The notes beneath the pieces are model-generated. The model ran no database searches, was not told the DNA's origin, and was given only the letters and a program-made list of their open reading frames with translations. Shown piece after piece: positions 1 through 10,624 of a stretch of DNA of 38,449 bases (the stretch's first letter is position 1; the number at the start of each line of letters is the position of its first letter). This DNA comes from Parastagonospora avenae f. sp. tritici 18332-5. Lineage: Eukaryota > Ascomycota > Dothideomycetes > Pleosporales > Phaeosphaeriaceae. The translations under genes and the position numbers were made by a program. The stretch lies in the NCBI GenBank assembly GCA_022559985.1, contig JAFJTR010000146.1:1-38449 (forward strand), read 5' to 3'.

Positions 1-97
<97 letters not shown>
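1..97. other. Poly-G run at scaffold edge
   Basis: The first 97 bases are uninterrupted G, and normal complex sequence starts at base 98. No telomeric unit such as TTAGGG is present. The run abuts the very start of the window, so it is most simply a sequencing or assembly artefact at a contig end. Confidence 0.85.
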
Positions 98-98
<1 letters not shown>

Positions 99-670
99 GC
101 TCGAGTGTTTGAGAGATCGTGACGCCACGGGGAAGGTGGAGTAAGTTGTACGATGGATAATAGTCCAAGGCTGTAGAGCCCAAAAGAAGCAAGCAAGCCA
201 ACGGTCAAACAAAGCGCCGGGCGCATAAGCACAGCACAAGGTCGCGGTACGCGTGTCTTGATTCCAGGGTCCAAGGCGGGGCACGCGATCAGCCTTGCAG
301 GTGGGGTTGAGCTCGAAATAGATCAAATGTCTTTGAAGTCAACAGACGCGGCGTTTAGTGAATGTGTGTTCGGGCTGGAAATGGTCTGAGGTGTGTAGAT
401 GATTCAAGATAACTAAATAGGTTGAGTTGAATAAGGTATCATGTGGTGTTCATGCTGTTGCCGCATTTTTGGCCCCCAAATAGGACATATCAATCGTACT
501 TGCATGTGCTCATTTCCGCGTAGATCATGACAACATCCTTCTCTTCGCCAAACGTACCTCGAATGCCTTGACTAACTCGTCTTCGGCAACATGTACCCCA
601 TGGCATATCCCGCACCCGAAGTACTACCCTTTGGATCATCCTGCGGCAGTCAGCTATGCGAGCATATTGA
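98..670. other. Gene-free flank downstream of the Zn2Cys6 gene
   Basis: This stretch holds the 3' side of the minus-strand regulator gene that ends at 671. I see no convincing coding frame, RNA gene or repeat in it. It presumably carries the 3' UTR and polyadenylation signals. Confidence 0.5.
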
Positions 671-3446
671 TCACCCTTGCCGCAGCGGGAATAGATCGCT
701 TACACCCATGAAAACAGTTTGGCCAAACGCATTCGTGCGCGCCTGCTGGCCATTCTCTGTTGTCAAATCATTAGGCAGGCCCGTTGGGTCTGTTTGCATG
801 GGCATCGAGCCGAGATCCATGGGAAAGAAGTTTTGCGTCGTGTCCATGCCGCCTGTTGGACCTTGGATATACGAATCCCACGCATCCTAGAAATTGTAAG
901 TCCCGGTGTCCAGTGTAAATAATGCTGGTGCAGACTTACCCAATTGAGATTGTCTGTCGGTGGCAGATCCAAGTTCTGGAATAGATTCGCGCCAAAGAGA
1001 TTCGAGAACGGGCTGGCAGCGCTCTCAACACCTGGAGCACTGATTTGCCCGTTGTACTGTGGCGTCAAGCCCGAAGATGGTTGAGGCATGGGGTCGTTAA
1101 GCAGGTTTGCCATGGATGCTGGATATCGCTGGTCGAACATGTTCGCTGAACCAGGTGTCATGCCGCCCGTACTTAGCATGCCCAACGTCATAGCTGCTGA
1201 ATGCTCAGGAGCCACATTCGACTCGTCTATGGGTGACGGCTGCGGGAACACGGATGTTGCAGCTTGGAAGCCATTGTGCTGCGGCTGTCTCGGGGGTCGA
1301 TCAGCTTTGAGTTGGTTCAGCATCACACTGAGCGTTGTGTGTGCCTTGTATGCCTCCATGGAGTGGTCCTTGAGACCGTCCCAGATGTTCACCGCTGTAT
1401 CGATCGCATCAATCATCTCGTCGATCTTTTCTGAGCTCCAGAGGTGCATGTTGGCCTCTTCCGGCCGGGGCTGGCGTCGGCATCGGATTGTGTGGTACAG
1501 GTCGGATGCGATGATCATGGCAGCAAGCAGGAAGTCGACGGTAGTCAGCGACGAAATGAACCATTTGACATTGCGTAGTCGGCCGCCCGGTTGGCATTCG
1601 CGATGCAGTGTTGCCTGATGCTGGAGCAGATTCATGGAAGCATCGATGACAGCCGTCCGTGAGTAGCTGAAGCGTGAGTGCACTCGGGCGTAGGCGAGGA
1701 ATTTCCTGTGCAGTACGCATATTATCTTGAGGTATAGCAAGTCCAATGTGAAGCGTTGCATGATTAATGTCGACGGATCCCGCGCCGCCTCATCCATTGA
1801 CCGCATCTTCAGATGTGGGGATATGTTTTCGTGCAGTTCTCGCGCCTCTGCATCGAGTCGCATAATCTCTTCGTATGTCGCGCACGTCAGGGTTTCGGTG
1901 GTCTCGACGGCTTCTCCAAGCTTGTAGATGAGGCGTGTTCGGTTGATCAAGAAGAGTGCTGGAGTCGCTTCGCTTTCTGGCCTCGACGGCGGCAGTACCT
2001 TCATGTCCTCGATTAACTCGTCGTCGTAGATGTTGCGTGGGATCTCAGTGTTGGTGTCTCGTGGTCGAACGATCGGAGGCAGGCCGGCTTGTGCTGAAAA
2101 AAGCAGATCGATGGAGCGAATGGCTGCCCATACTCGTCGTCGCATCTCTCCCTGATAGACAGAGATGCCAGGATATGGGCCCGGGTCGCGATGCAGGCCC
2201 ATTCTCATGGCCAGCCGCACGATGATGCCGGTGCTGATGAGGATGCCGACTTCGGCGTCTCTGCTTCTCGCGTATTCGGCATGGACGTGCAAGATGAGCG
2301 TCTCGAGCATGCCGCTGATGGGCTGTGTAATGTCGGCCATGACCAGGCATTGCGCCGTCAAGTCGCGGTATTCCTTAGACATTTCCCATGACTTGTTGTG
2401 GTATTCCGGCGGCTCGTCTCCTGCGCGCGTGTACGACTGTAGCGCTATGCACATCATGCCAAAGACCAGCCCAAGCCAGATGATAGGCGTCTCATCAGGA
2501 TTCAGCCAATGCCTGTCGTATTCCTTCTGGAACGTCGGCCCGTGTATGATGTGAATGCCTGGATCGTATGTGTTGAAGAATCGTGACACGAGCATGTCTG
2601 CGGTGGGCTTCGGTGGGAACTGCAGGAGAATCTCGGCTTTGGATGTGTTCTTGCGCTGCCCATACAGGAAGGAGGTGCCCGGTGGGTTCTCGTCGCTGTG
2701 GCTCGCCTTGTAGCGCTTCAGCTGGTCGTCGTACTGCTTCTTGTGCTCGGCGAAATAGTTTTTGACTTCAGAGATCTGGACATGGTTAGCCATTGACAGC
2801 CACCGAGGACATGCTGCGACCCACCTCTCCCAGTATGGCGTACCAATGCGCCTCTGACGCGAAGATAGTCGCATTGTTGTGCACCTTCATGACGCCAATC
2901 GACTTGGTCACGTTCTCCATTTCGCTCTCGTCCTCGGCATCCTCTTCTGGTATCGATTCTGGCGCGGCGATGCTCATCGCACTGCCCAAGTGACCCGCAT
3001 CGTACAGCTGTTCCGACGAGCCGCTGCTCATGCTCTGCGCGATGGCGGCCTGGGCTGCTGCTGGCCCCGCACTCTGCGCGCCGTTCGTCATCAGCGACAA
3101 AACAAGTCCTTCGAGGCGGTCAATGCGGTTTTGCATGTCGTCGGGGGAAGTGGCCGAGCCTGCGCTCGCGGCGCTCTTCTTGCGGGTGCCGGGAGTCGCG
3201 TACGTACATGATCCCGTGTCTCCCCGCTTGGTGCAGTTGTCGCATGGATGGCCGCGATTGCATTTCAGCCTGTCGTAGTCAGCTTGGTGTTCTTCACGTG
3301 CGGGTCGCGCTGGTCGCTTACTTCCTGTGTCTACACGGTCCGCACGACAAAGGCACGCGATTTCTCTTGCGCACCACTCTGAACTGCGGGTCCGGCGGTG
3401 ACTGGCCCGCACTGGACGAAGTCGTCGACGGTGGTGTGGGAGGCAT
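671..3446 (-). CDS. Zn2Cys6 fungal-specific transcription factor
   Basis: Nuclear DNA-binding regulator. Frame-consistent join: 3446-3322, 3269-2825, 2775-940, 886-671, giving 873 aa; introns are 52, 49 and 53 bp with GT..AG ends. The binuclear zinc cluster is C35-x2-C38-x6-C45-x5-C51-x2-C54-x8-C63; the first intron splits it at Lys42. A heptad-like linker (NRIDRLEGLVLSLM) follows and may dimerise. The middle carries a fungal_trans-type regulatory domain starting near FFNTYDPGIHIIHGPTF and including RRRVWAAIRSIDLLFSAQ. The C-terminal ~200 residues are rich in Pro, Ser, Gln and Met and may activate. Splicing the last intron replaces a poor tail with DAWDSYIQGPTGG, which supports the model. The family is certain; the target genes are unknown. 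It lies about 3 kb from the biotin cluster with another gene in between, so I infer no role there. Confidence 0.9.
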
Positions 3447-5571
3447 TTTGCGCCTTATCGGATTTCTCAACACTCTGGTATGCTATTGTAGGGACTGCGT
3501 CCACTGTGCCTCAACCTTTGGAACCGCGGTCCCGTGATATGTGATGCGCCGAGGTCCTCTCTCCTAGCGACTGTGGTACACTGTGTGTTTGTGCTTCACG
3601 TCTGCTATCCGTGCCTCCTTCGCGTCGTCGCTTTGCTTGTTTTGTCCGGTGTGCGATCGAGTGTCCAGTGCGGTGCGGCAGTTTGTATTGTGCTCAGATA
3701 AAAGTTTCGATATGCGCAGTCGACATTTGTCGCAATCGGAAGGAGTGTACGGTCAGCTCTTTACGCTGTACTCTCCCAGCCAGTGTATGGTGGGCCGTGG
3801 ATTGCGCGCAGATGCCCTTCACGGTTGATCGTTCTTCCTGACGTAGCCGCTCGGCTCGTGATGACGTTTCCGCTCCTGCAAGGCGCCCAATTGTCCAAAA
3901 GCCACACGCGCTCGACCTTGCGACACTCTGTAGTAGGTGAAGAGAATGGTGGAAGAACGGGCCTATACTTCGTCGGTAAGTGTTGGTCCCCGACTACTGA
4001 AGGTCTAAAGCCAAGCGCCGTAAACTCCGAGATGCTGTCTCTGCCGTCACATCAGGCTGCCACTTCGCGATTATCGCACTGACTAAGCGCTGCAGATCTC
4101 TGTGAGTCATATATACATTTCCAGTAGTCTACATGCGCCGGAGTATACAAGCTTCAGCCTTATTCATATTCGCTCGTGAGACGCCTGATGCTTGAGCAAT
4201 CTTTCTTCATGCGAGCGCCACGAAGCGGGGTCGAAGCTTTACGGTAGGCGCCCAGCCACAACTCCAGCCGAACACATCATTACGAGCAGACATCAGCCAT
4301 TTTCCCCGATTCACTTTGTTGAAGTGTCGGGGACAATTTCACTTGAATTAGCCAACCGTAGATCCCAGTGCTTGTTTCTCATTCGACTCTAGTAGTCCAG
4401 TCAGAATCCTTTCGGCCCTTGCTGCACCACTTTTGAAGCAGATCGACTTCTCAAATGCTGTGCTGACGAACTTGACCGTGAGCCATACATTTAAGCTTTG
4501 CACTAACAGAACCTGGTACGTCTCGCGATACATAACAATTTCCTATTTACAAACAAGAAGCAGCGCTTAGGTTAGGTGGGTCACGATGCTACGCGTCCCA
4601 TCGGTCATTCTTAGTCTTCATTTTCCATCGACATAGTACCAGTGAGTATCTATAGAAGACAATTATTCACGCAACACTTCACCCTTTGCTCGTAGAACAA
4701 GGGTTAATTCTCTAGAGGGCAATTTTGGTTTGATTTGGAAAGCTCGAATCGTCTTTCTTGTCATTGCTCTCATTCTTCCAGTCATGCATTTCGCCAACAC
4801 ACATTAAATCAGCGGTAGTGCTTCATTTCACATGAGAATTACGGCGGTGCACTCCCTCAATACCAGAAATGATCTAGGACATGTCTTATGTCGCAACTGA
4901 TATCATCATAATCCGGCGTGCGAGACTTCATTTTTCTTGGACACAATTTGTGTTCTCGTCAGAGTTTATGTCACTATTATGGGTGTACATATCATTGGGC
5001 TGTTCCGGTCCTTCAAGCGTCTTACCTTGGCTCTCAGCTCGGTCGCCCCTGCCTGTAGAAGTCGCACAGCTGGGTTTCGCGTCTTGTCATATGGCTGATA
5101 CTGCCGATTTTACCTGCACTCCTCGTAGCGCTCGAATTATCATCGTTGAACTTCAAAGCACATCGAAGCAAACGCACCTCAAGTACTAGCCCTTCGGTGA
5201 CACTACCGTGTTAATCGCGTGCCTTATAGAGTACGTCGTTCTTGAACCGAATTTTAACAGTGAATAGAGCTCATTTCACTCTCCATCTGTGCCATGTAGA
5301 CTATTATGTGCCAGCCTAGGCATACCAACTTCGCTCGTAGCCCCGCGCGCTTTCTCTCACTCTCACCTCTCATCTACGCCGTTTTTTTGCCGTACCTCAC
5401 CCGCACCTTCCTCGAACTTGCGCACTGACCAACCACGTGCCACTCGCTCTCTCACCTCCAGAGCTCCGCCTACTATACAAGCCCTGGCCCTCCCTCTTCT
5501 CTTCTCCCACAACACCTCAAATTTCTCTCTCCTCCACCACCTCACGATTGTCTCTCAACTGAGCCGCAATC
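3447..5571. promoter_or_regulatory. Divergent intergenic region with CT-rich 5' UTR
   Basis: This 2.1-kb gap separates the minus-strand regulator (ATG at 3446) from the plus-strand secreted-protein gene (ATG at 5572). No convincing gene is seen. The part just before 5572 (about 5341-5571) is strongly pyrimidine-rich on the plus strand, as in promoters and leaders of well-expressed fungal genes, and has a TATA-like TATACAA at 5474-5480. Confidence 0.5.
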
Positions 5572-6225
5572 ATGAAGTTCAATACCGTCTTCCTCGCGGC
5601 CGCCAGCGGTTTCGCGTTGGCCACCACCTCCGTCATCTCCCCTCAAGCCCGCGCTGTCGCTGGCCCTACTCCAGGGCTGTGCGATCACTACTGCGACCAG
5701 CCTTGGCTCAAGTGCGTCGAGGAGCACGGCGGCGGTGAAGAAGTTGAGCACCTCTGCAACTGCCACCTCTTCAGTAACGGGAAGCTCTATTGCCGTCATG
5801 CTGGTATGTTTGTGAGAGTAATACGTTGAAGGAGTGTGCTAATGTGAACCCGGCATGCGTTAAGGTGCCTCAGAACTAGCCCAAGGCTGCTGAGCTCGAC
5901 GCTGCAACTTCTGCACCTGCCTTAATCGAGGATCGATCGGAGGACCCGCGTTCTGAGGACCCTCGTTCTGAAGAGGGCCCCTCGCTCAGAAGACCCTCGC
6001 TGGTCTGAAGACCCACGCTCTGAAGGCCCTCGCCGTTCTGAGGATCCGCGCTCTGAGGATCCTCGATCTGAAGGCGTCCCGAACCCTTGTGTGATCTGCG
6101 AGCTCAACATCAAGTTCTGCAAGAACAAGTGCCATGGTGATTCAGGCTGTCAGAACAGCTGCGACTGCTACTGGAAGAAGAACCTGAACTGCCGGGAGTG
6201 TGGCATCAAGTGCAACTCAGCCTAA
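5572..6225 (+). CDS. Small secreted cysteine-rich protein, two-module, repeat linker
   Basis: Probable secreted, disulfide-rich protein, an effector-like candidate with no recognised family. ATG at 5572 opens a signal peptide (MKFNTVFLAAASGFALA). Module 1 (about residues 36-76) has Cys in CDHYC, a CNC pair and LYC. Module 2 (about 6082-6225) repeats the style with CVIC, CKNKC, a CDC pair and LNCRECGIKC. Between them lie DNA repeats of a 15-bp unit encoding SEDPR. The only join I found that keeps both modules in frame is 5572-5803 plus 5990-6225 (155 aa; donor GTATGT, acceptor CTCAG, 186-bp intron). A shorter, more canonical intron (5804-5873) gives an 83-aa protein ending in QGC at the TGA at 5891. 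A third option (intron 5812-5879) reads more of the repeat but runs into a +1 shift near GGGCCCCT (5975-5982). The gene is likely real; its 3' structure is uncertain. Confidence 0.7.
5930..6080 (+). repeat. Degenerate 15-bp tandem repeat (SEDPR linker)
   Basis: Imperfect tandem copies of TCTGAGGACCCTCGT-like units lie inside the secreted-protein gene. They encode SEDPR, SEGPR or SEDPRW. The first four or so copies are in a different frame from the rest because of one extra base near 5978-5982. The repeat's third-position differences suggest it has been translated rather than being a recent slippage product. Confidence 0.8.
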
Positions 6226-6397
6226 GGACCAAACCACTGTGACGGCGGTCATCCCCGTCGAATGAGCATCGAAATGAGTGCGCATGTGGGATCTCATCGG
6301 ACATACATATCATGAATGAGTATCTCACTAGGAGATCACAATACGAAGAACAATGACTAGAATTGCCACATTTGCGTACTGTTCTCCTCCTACGTGA

Positions 6398-8869
6398 CTA
6401 TGACTGACCCAGCTTTTCCAAGAATGCTTTCTCGACATCTGCCAAATGAGTAGGCTTTGCTGTTATGCTAGCCATCAGGTAAATTACGTTACCTAGGATG
6501 CGTGAATGGATGTATACGGATGACTCAGAGGTTTCGTGAAGCAGTGCATCGCGCAGATCGACGGATGCGGATGAAGTATAGCCTATGCAACTTTAGTCGG
6601 AGACTAGAGAGAACGAAAAGTAAGTCGTACCTGAGCCAGAAACGTCAATCAAGGACACTGCTAAAACAGATCCCAGCGCATTGACAAAGTCCACACGTTC
6701 GTGATTCGAAACTTGCTCCACGAAATCCTTTGACCACATGCTCCAAAGCCCTTCATTGGCTGATAATATAGGTCTTTTGACGTCGTGCGCTTGCCAATCC
6801 TCAATGAAGCTCTGCCACACACCACTATTCTTGATCTCTTCAACAGCATCCAGACTCGTATTAGCAACGTGGCAGCCAACCGCATGCGCTGTATAGCTGT
6901 GGCCGTGAAGAAGAGCGTCAGACTTCTCGTCGCCCCAAAACGCGTCGAAGGTCGATTCACTCGCGGTCGTAACAGCCAGCGGGAGAAGACCACCAGTGAG
7001 CAGTTTGGCGTGTACACTGATGTCTGGATGAACGCCGAGGAAGGATCCCGAGGAGAAGCGCCCCAGTCGATTGAGACCGGTGAAGACTTCGTCGAATACG
7101 ACGGGGAGACCAGACCATGCGTGCTCGTAAGGTAGGGAGCGAGAAGTGGTGTACGAAAAGTTGTACCTCCGCACAACGCGCACGAGGCTATGCTGGAACA
7201 GCGGGTCAACAAACACCATCCCGCCCGCGCCTAAAATCACCGGCTCCATGATCAACGCGCCGAACTTCCTTCCTTCTTCCTTGACCAACTTATCCAGCGT
7301 CTTCTCGATCCTTCTCTCATAAAGCCTTGCGTCATCCCTTCTCTTCCCAAGGTCGAATATCTCATCCTGACTCTCGAAACCCTTCTCCGAACCATCCACA
7401 CCTTCAACGATCCACCGCCCCTTCTTCATCTTGTACGTCGGGTAGTCGAACCAATAACCTCTCCCGCGATACCAATCCGTCTTCTCATTGAACACGCACG
7501 GCTCACTCGCATCCATCGCGCCAATCGTGTCGCCATGATAACTCCCCTTCAACCCTATTACACCAACGTGCTCTTTCCCCCCATCCCATCCGTATCGCTT
7601 ACACGCCGCCCGCAGCCCCATCTTTATCCCGACTTCTGTCGCTGTGCTGCCGTTGTCCGTGTAAAACACCTTCGTCAGTCGGGGGTTTTGCAGACTGGTA
7701 AGTAGTTTCTGCGCGAGCGTGAGGGCCGGCGCATGCGTCGCCCCAGCAAACATGACATGTCCGTACCGCCCTGCTGCATATGCGGCGGCGAGAGCGAGGC
7801 GCGGGTTACCGTGGCCGAGACCTTGGGTCCACCATGATGCGGAGCCGTCGAAGGCAGGGTAGAGAGCTGAGTCCTTGTCGGTGCTGGCCACTTGAAAGTA
7901 ATCGCCGTATGCGGAGTCGAAGACGAGGACGGGGTCGTTTGCGGTGTGTTTGTGTTGTGTAAAGGGATGCCAGATGGCGGACTTAGTTTGCTCAGACATG
8001 GAGGCTAGATCTGCGAGGCGGATGGAGTGGCGGTTGATGATGCGTTCGGCAACGAGGTTTGTATAGCCGTTTTGGCTTTGCGAGGTGTAGTATTTCTGCA
8101 TAACTTCCTGCTCCTGCTTTGAACCCAGGGATATGCCGTCCAGGTTTGGTATCCACGGGAGAGTGAATGTCGGGATTGCCATTCCTTGGAAGTACTGGTT
8201 CAGGTACTCTGCATTCTCGTACTTGCTCTGGTCGTCAAAGCATACCACGGCGTCGAGATCGTAGCCACGGATTATGAGCGATTCGGCTGCTGAGATTGTC
8301 GCAGCAATGCCACCAAGTCGGTGGTCACCAACGAGGACTGTGGGAAGTCGCATTGGTCGGAAGAGGTCTGCTTGTGGTGTTCCTGATGGTCCTGGACTGA
8401 GCACGCCCCCGGCGGTTTCGATCAGGGCGACGCCCATGGCATCTTGCTGCGCTGCGAACGCTTCTGCTTCATCCTGGAGATGTTTTGCGAGGATGTAGTT
8501 GATGTGCTCGTCTGTGGGAATGCGAGCTGCCTTCCTCGCTGCGACATGCGGACTCACAGCATCGTCAAACTTGAAGAGCGTGGACACCTTATGGCCGCTA
8601 TACCGTCGAACATAACTGCATGACATCAGTTATGTCATCCCTTAACTCCGCATCCATTATGCTCAGGAGGCGCACCTATCGTCTGCTTCATTCTCAGGCC
8701 CGGTTGATATTGGCTTGATGTACCGCACCGCCCATTTCTTCGCACCCTCTCTTCTCCCAAAATGTGCACCGAGCAGCGTCGAAAAGACAGTCTTGCCAAC
8801 ACCAGTGTTCGCACCATAAATCTGAACAGCAACGAGCTTCTTCCACAACCCTCCTGGCACTCTTGCCAT
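6398..8869 (-). CDS. bioDA: Bifunctional dethiobiotin synthetase / DAPA aminotransferase (fused BIO3-BIO1)
   Basis: Two middle steps of biotin synthesis in one protein: PLP- and SAM-dependent amination of KAPA to DAPA, and ATP/CO2-dependent ring closure to dethiobiotin. Join 8869-8676, 8615-6631, 6582-6398 gives 787 aa. The N-terminal BioD part has the P-loop GANTGVGKT and KPISTGPENEADD; intron 1 (60 bp) falls right after DD. From about residue 280 the BioA part shows IWHPFTQHKHT, DGSASWWTQGLGHGNP, TDNGSTATEVGIKMG, GSYHGDTIGAMD, PVVFDEVFTGLNRLGR and the PLP-lysine region AKLLTGGLLPLAVT. The last 48-bp intron (6630-6583) is needed to reach the conserved ending (NVIYLMAS...VEKAFLEKL). A stretch near 7150 (about YNFSYTTSRSLPYEHA) is unlike what I expect, but no consistent intron removes it. 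The gene is divergent from BIO6 across 309 bp. Confidence 0.95.
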
Positions 8870-9178
8870 TTTTCACTGCATTACCCCAGCACGACTGTGC
8901 AAGCGAGACGTTATGCTGACGACTAAGCCGAGGTCTTGAAATCTTGAGCCGACGTCGCACCAAATTGAGCAAAGCTTGCGACCGTCAATGGAACATTCCG
9001 TGAAGCATCCCGCGCAGATTTGTGGACAAATTGAGTTAATTTAACCTGATTCGTCACCCTTGTAATGCGGAGTGCTCTCCGATGACACTCGGCACCCAAT
9101 TTGTCGGGACACGCTAACAAGACCCTGGAATAGTGTTACTCATCATAATTGTCATGCATCGAAGAGGCTGGTGATGAG
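8870..9178. promoter_or_regulatory. Bidirectional promoter between bioDA and bioF
   Basis: 309 bp separate the ATG of bioDA (8869, minus) from the likely ATG of bioF (9179, plus), so both biotin genes share one control region. It contains a 14-bp palindrome ATTTGTGGACAAAT (9018-9031) and a related CAATTTGTCGGG (9097-9108). A 6-codon upstream ORF (9154-9174) and another out-of-frame ATG (9174) precede the bioF start. Confidence 0.65.
9154..9174 (+). other. Six-codon uORF upstream of bioF
   Basis: ATG at 9154 opens six codons (MHRRGW) and stops at TGA 9172-9174, four bases before the proposed bioF ATG at 9179. It could lower or condition translation of bioF if the transcript starts upstream. 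Its role is inferred only from position. Confidence 0.4.
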
Positions 9179-10561
9179 ATGTCGCCAGATCAAGTTGCCC
9201 ATTTGGAAGGGAAGCGCGACGGAATGATGGAAGGAAAGTCGCAAACGGAGTTGGAGAAGCGACTACAGGACCTTCTGGATCGCCGGCGTACAAATTCAAC
9301 TCTGCGCAAATTGACTCTTCCCCTCGCCAACCAGGTCGACTTCTCATCCAACGACTTCCTTTCCCTTGCCAAATCCGCGCAGTTCAAGAGCTTATTTCTA
9401 GAGGAGCTCAGAAAAGCAGATCTCCCGCAAGGCAGCGGGGGATCACGCCTTCTAGACGGCAATTCGAGATACGCAGAGGACCTTGAACGGGACATTGCGC
9501 ACTTCCACGGGGCAAAAGCAGGCTTGCTGTTCAATTCCGGATTTGATGCAAATGCAGGTTTCTTTGCCTGCGTGCCGCAGCCAGGCGATGTGATTGTCTA
9601 CGACGAGCTTGTGCATGCGAGCGTACATGACGGCATGCGGATGTCGCGAGCGGGTAAAACCATCGCGTTCAAGCACAACTCGGTGCCAAATCTCAGAGAA
9701 GTTCTGCAAGATCTCGTGGATGAAGATGTCCTTTTGAGGCGGGAGAAGAGGCGTGTCATCGTGGCCTTGGAATCGATTTACAGCATGGATGGAGATCTGG
9801 CGCCACTGAAAGAGTTCGTAAATGCAATAGAAGAGTTGATCGGGACTGAAAGAGGGTACGTCGTTGTCGATGAAGCGCATTCGACAGGTGTGTTGGGCCA
9901 TCAAGGAAGAGGGTTGGTGTGTGAATTGGGACTCGAGGACCGCATATTCGCACGTCTGCATACGTTTGGAAAGGCACTGGCAAGCAATGGCGGTGAGGAG
10001 TCGAGCACCCTTTTGTCTCGTGATCGCATAGCTAATTATGATGTAGCAATCATACTTGGATCACCCACGCTACGAGAATACCTCATCAATTATGCTCGTC
10101 CGCTCATTTACACGACGTTCATGTCCTATCCAGCATTATTCGCCATCCGCTCATCGTACACGCTGCTGCAGACCGGGCAGACAGTAGCTCTGCAGGCAAA
10201 CCTCCATCATCTCACCCACACTTTATTTGATTCATTGGGCGCGCTTCGCACAAGATCGCCCGCCGCTCACGCGCTGTTGAAAATACCAAGCGCTTGTCCG
10301 CGTTCACCAATCTTTTCTATCCAAGTACAGCAGCCAAAAGAGCTGGCGCGTTGCTTGCAAAACCGCGGATTGATGGTCAGGGCTGTGGTACCTCCCACGG
10401 TGCCATTGAGTACCGAAAGGCTTAGGATCTGCTTACACTCGGGGAACACAGTATCGCAAATAGAAAGTCTGATCAGGGTGCTTGAGGAGTGGTGCGAAGG
10501 TATGGCACTCGGCGGAAGAAAGGAGACGGAAAGTAAAGCCGTAATGCAAGCGAGGCTATGA
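9179..10561 (+). CDS. bioF: 8-amino-7-oxononanoate (KAPA) synthase
   Basis: PLP enzyme that condenses a pimeloyl thioester with L-alanine to give KAPA, the entry step of the ring-building biotin pathway. Join 9179-9992, 10047-10561 gives 442 aa. The 54-bp intron (GTGAGG..GCTAAT..GTAG) is a multiple of three, so an unspliced reading stays open, but splicing restores the family sequence ASNGAIILGSPTLREYLINY. Visible motifs: substrate loop LPQGSGGSRLLDGNSRY, HASVHDGMR, VVVDEAHSTGVLG (PLP-binding Asp/His) and HTFGKALASNG with the Schiff-base Lys. The protein ends QARL, a PTS1-type tripeptide (A-R-L) suggesting import into peroxisomes, as reported for filamentous-fungal BioF. Start choice is uncertain: Met codons at 9224 and 9227 are also possible, and out-of-frame ATGs lie just upstream. 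It converges with BIO2 63 bp downstream. Confidence 0.95.
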   Translation: MSPDQVAHLEGKRDGMMEGKSQTELEKRLQDLLDRRRTNSTLRKLTLPLANQVDFSSNDFLSLAKSAQFKSLFLEELRKADLPQGSGGSRLLDGNSRYAEDLERDIAHFHGAKAGLLFNSGFDANAGFFACVPQPGDVIVYDELVHASVHDGMRMSRAGKTIAFKHNSVPNLREVLQDLVDEDVLLRREKRRVIVALESIYSMDGDLAPLKEFVNAIEELIGTERGYVVVDEAHSTGVLGHQGRGLVCELGLEDRIFARLHTFGKALASNGGEESSTLLSRDRIANYDVAIILGSPTLREYLINYARPLIYTTFMSYPALFAIRSSYTLLQTGQTVALQANLHHLTHTLFDSLGALRTRSPAAHALLKIPSACPRSPIFSIQVQQPKELARCLQNRGLMVRAVVPPTVPLSTERLRICLHSGNTVSQIESLIRVLEEWCEGMALGGRKETESKAVMQARL

Positions 10562-10624
10562 TGTTCATAAAAGCTAGCAAAGGCATTCTATGGACTTGTG
10601 CATAGCACTCCCAAAAGCAATTTT

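Noticed and set aside
1..97. Telomere
   Set aside because: There is no TTAGGG-type repeat; pure G is not a fungal telomere.
4881..5189. 102-codon plus-strand frame before the secreted-protein gene
   Set aside because: No motif, no family-like composition, and it lies in a probable promoter region.
9993..10046. In-frame 18-codon segment inside bioF as real protein insertion
   Set aside because: It has a GTGAGG donor, a GCTAAT branch site and a TAG acceptor, and removing it restores the conserved ASNGAIILGSPTL sequence, so it is an intron.
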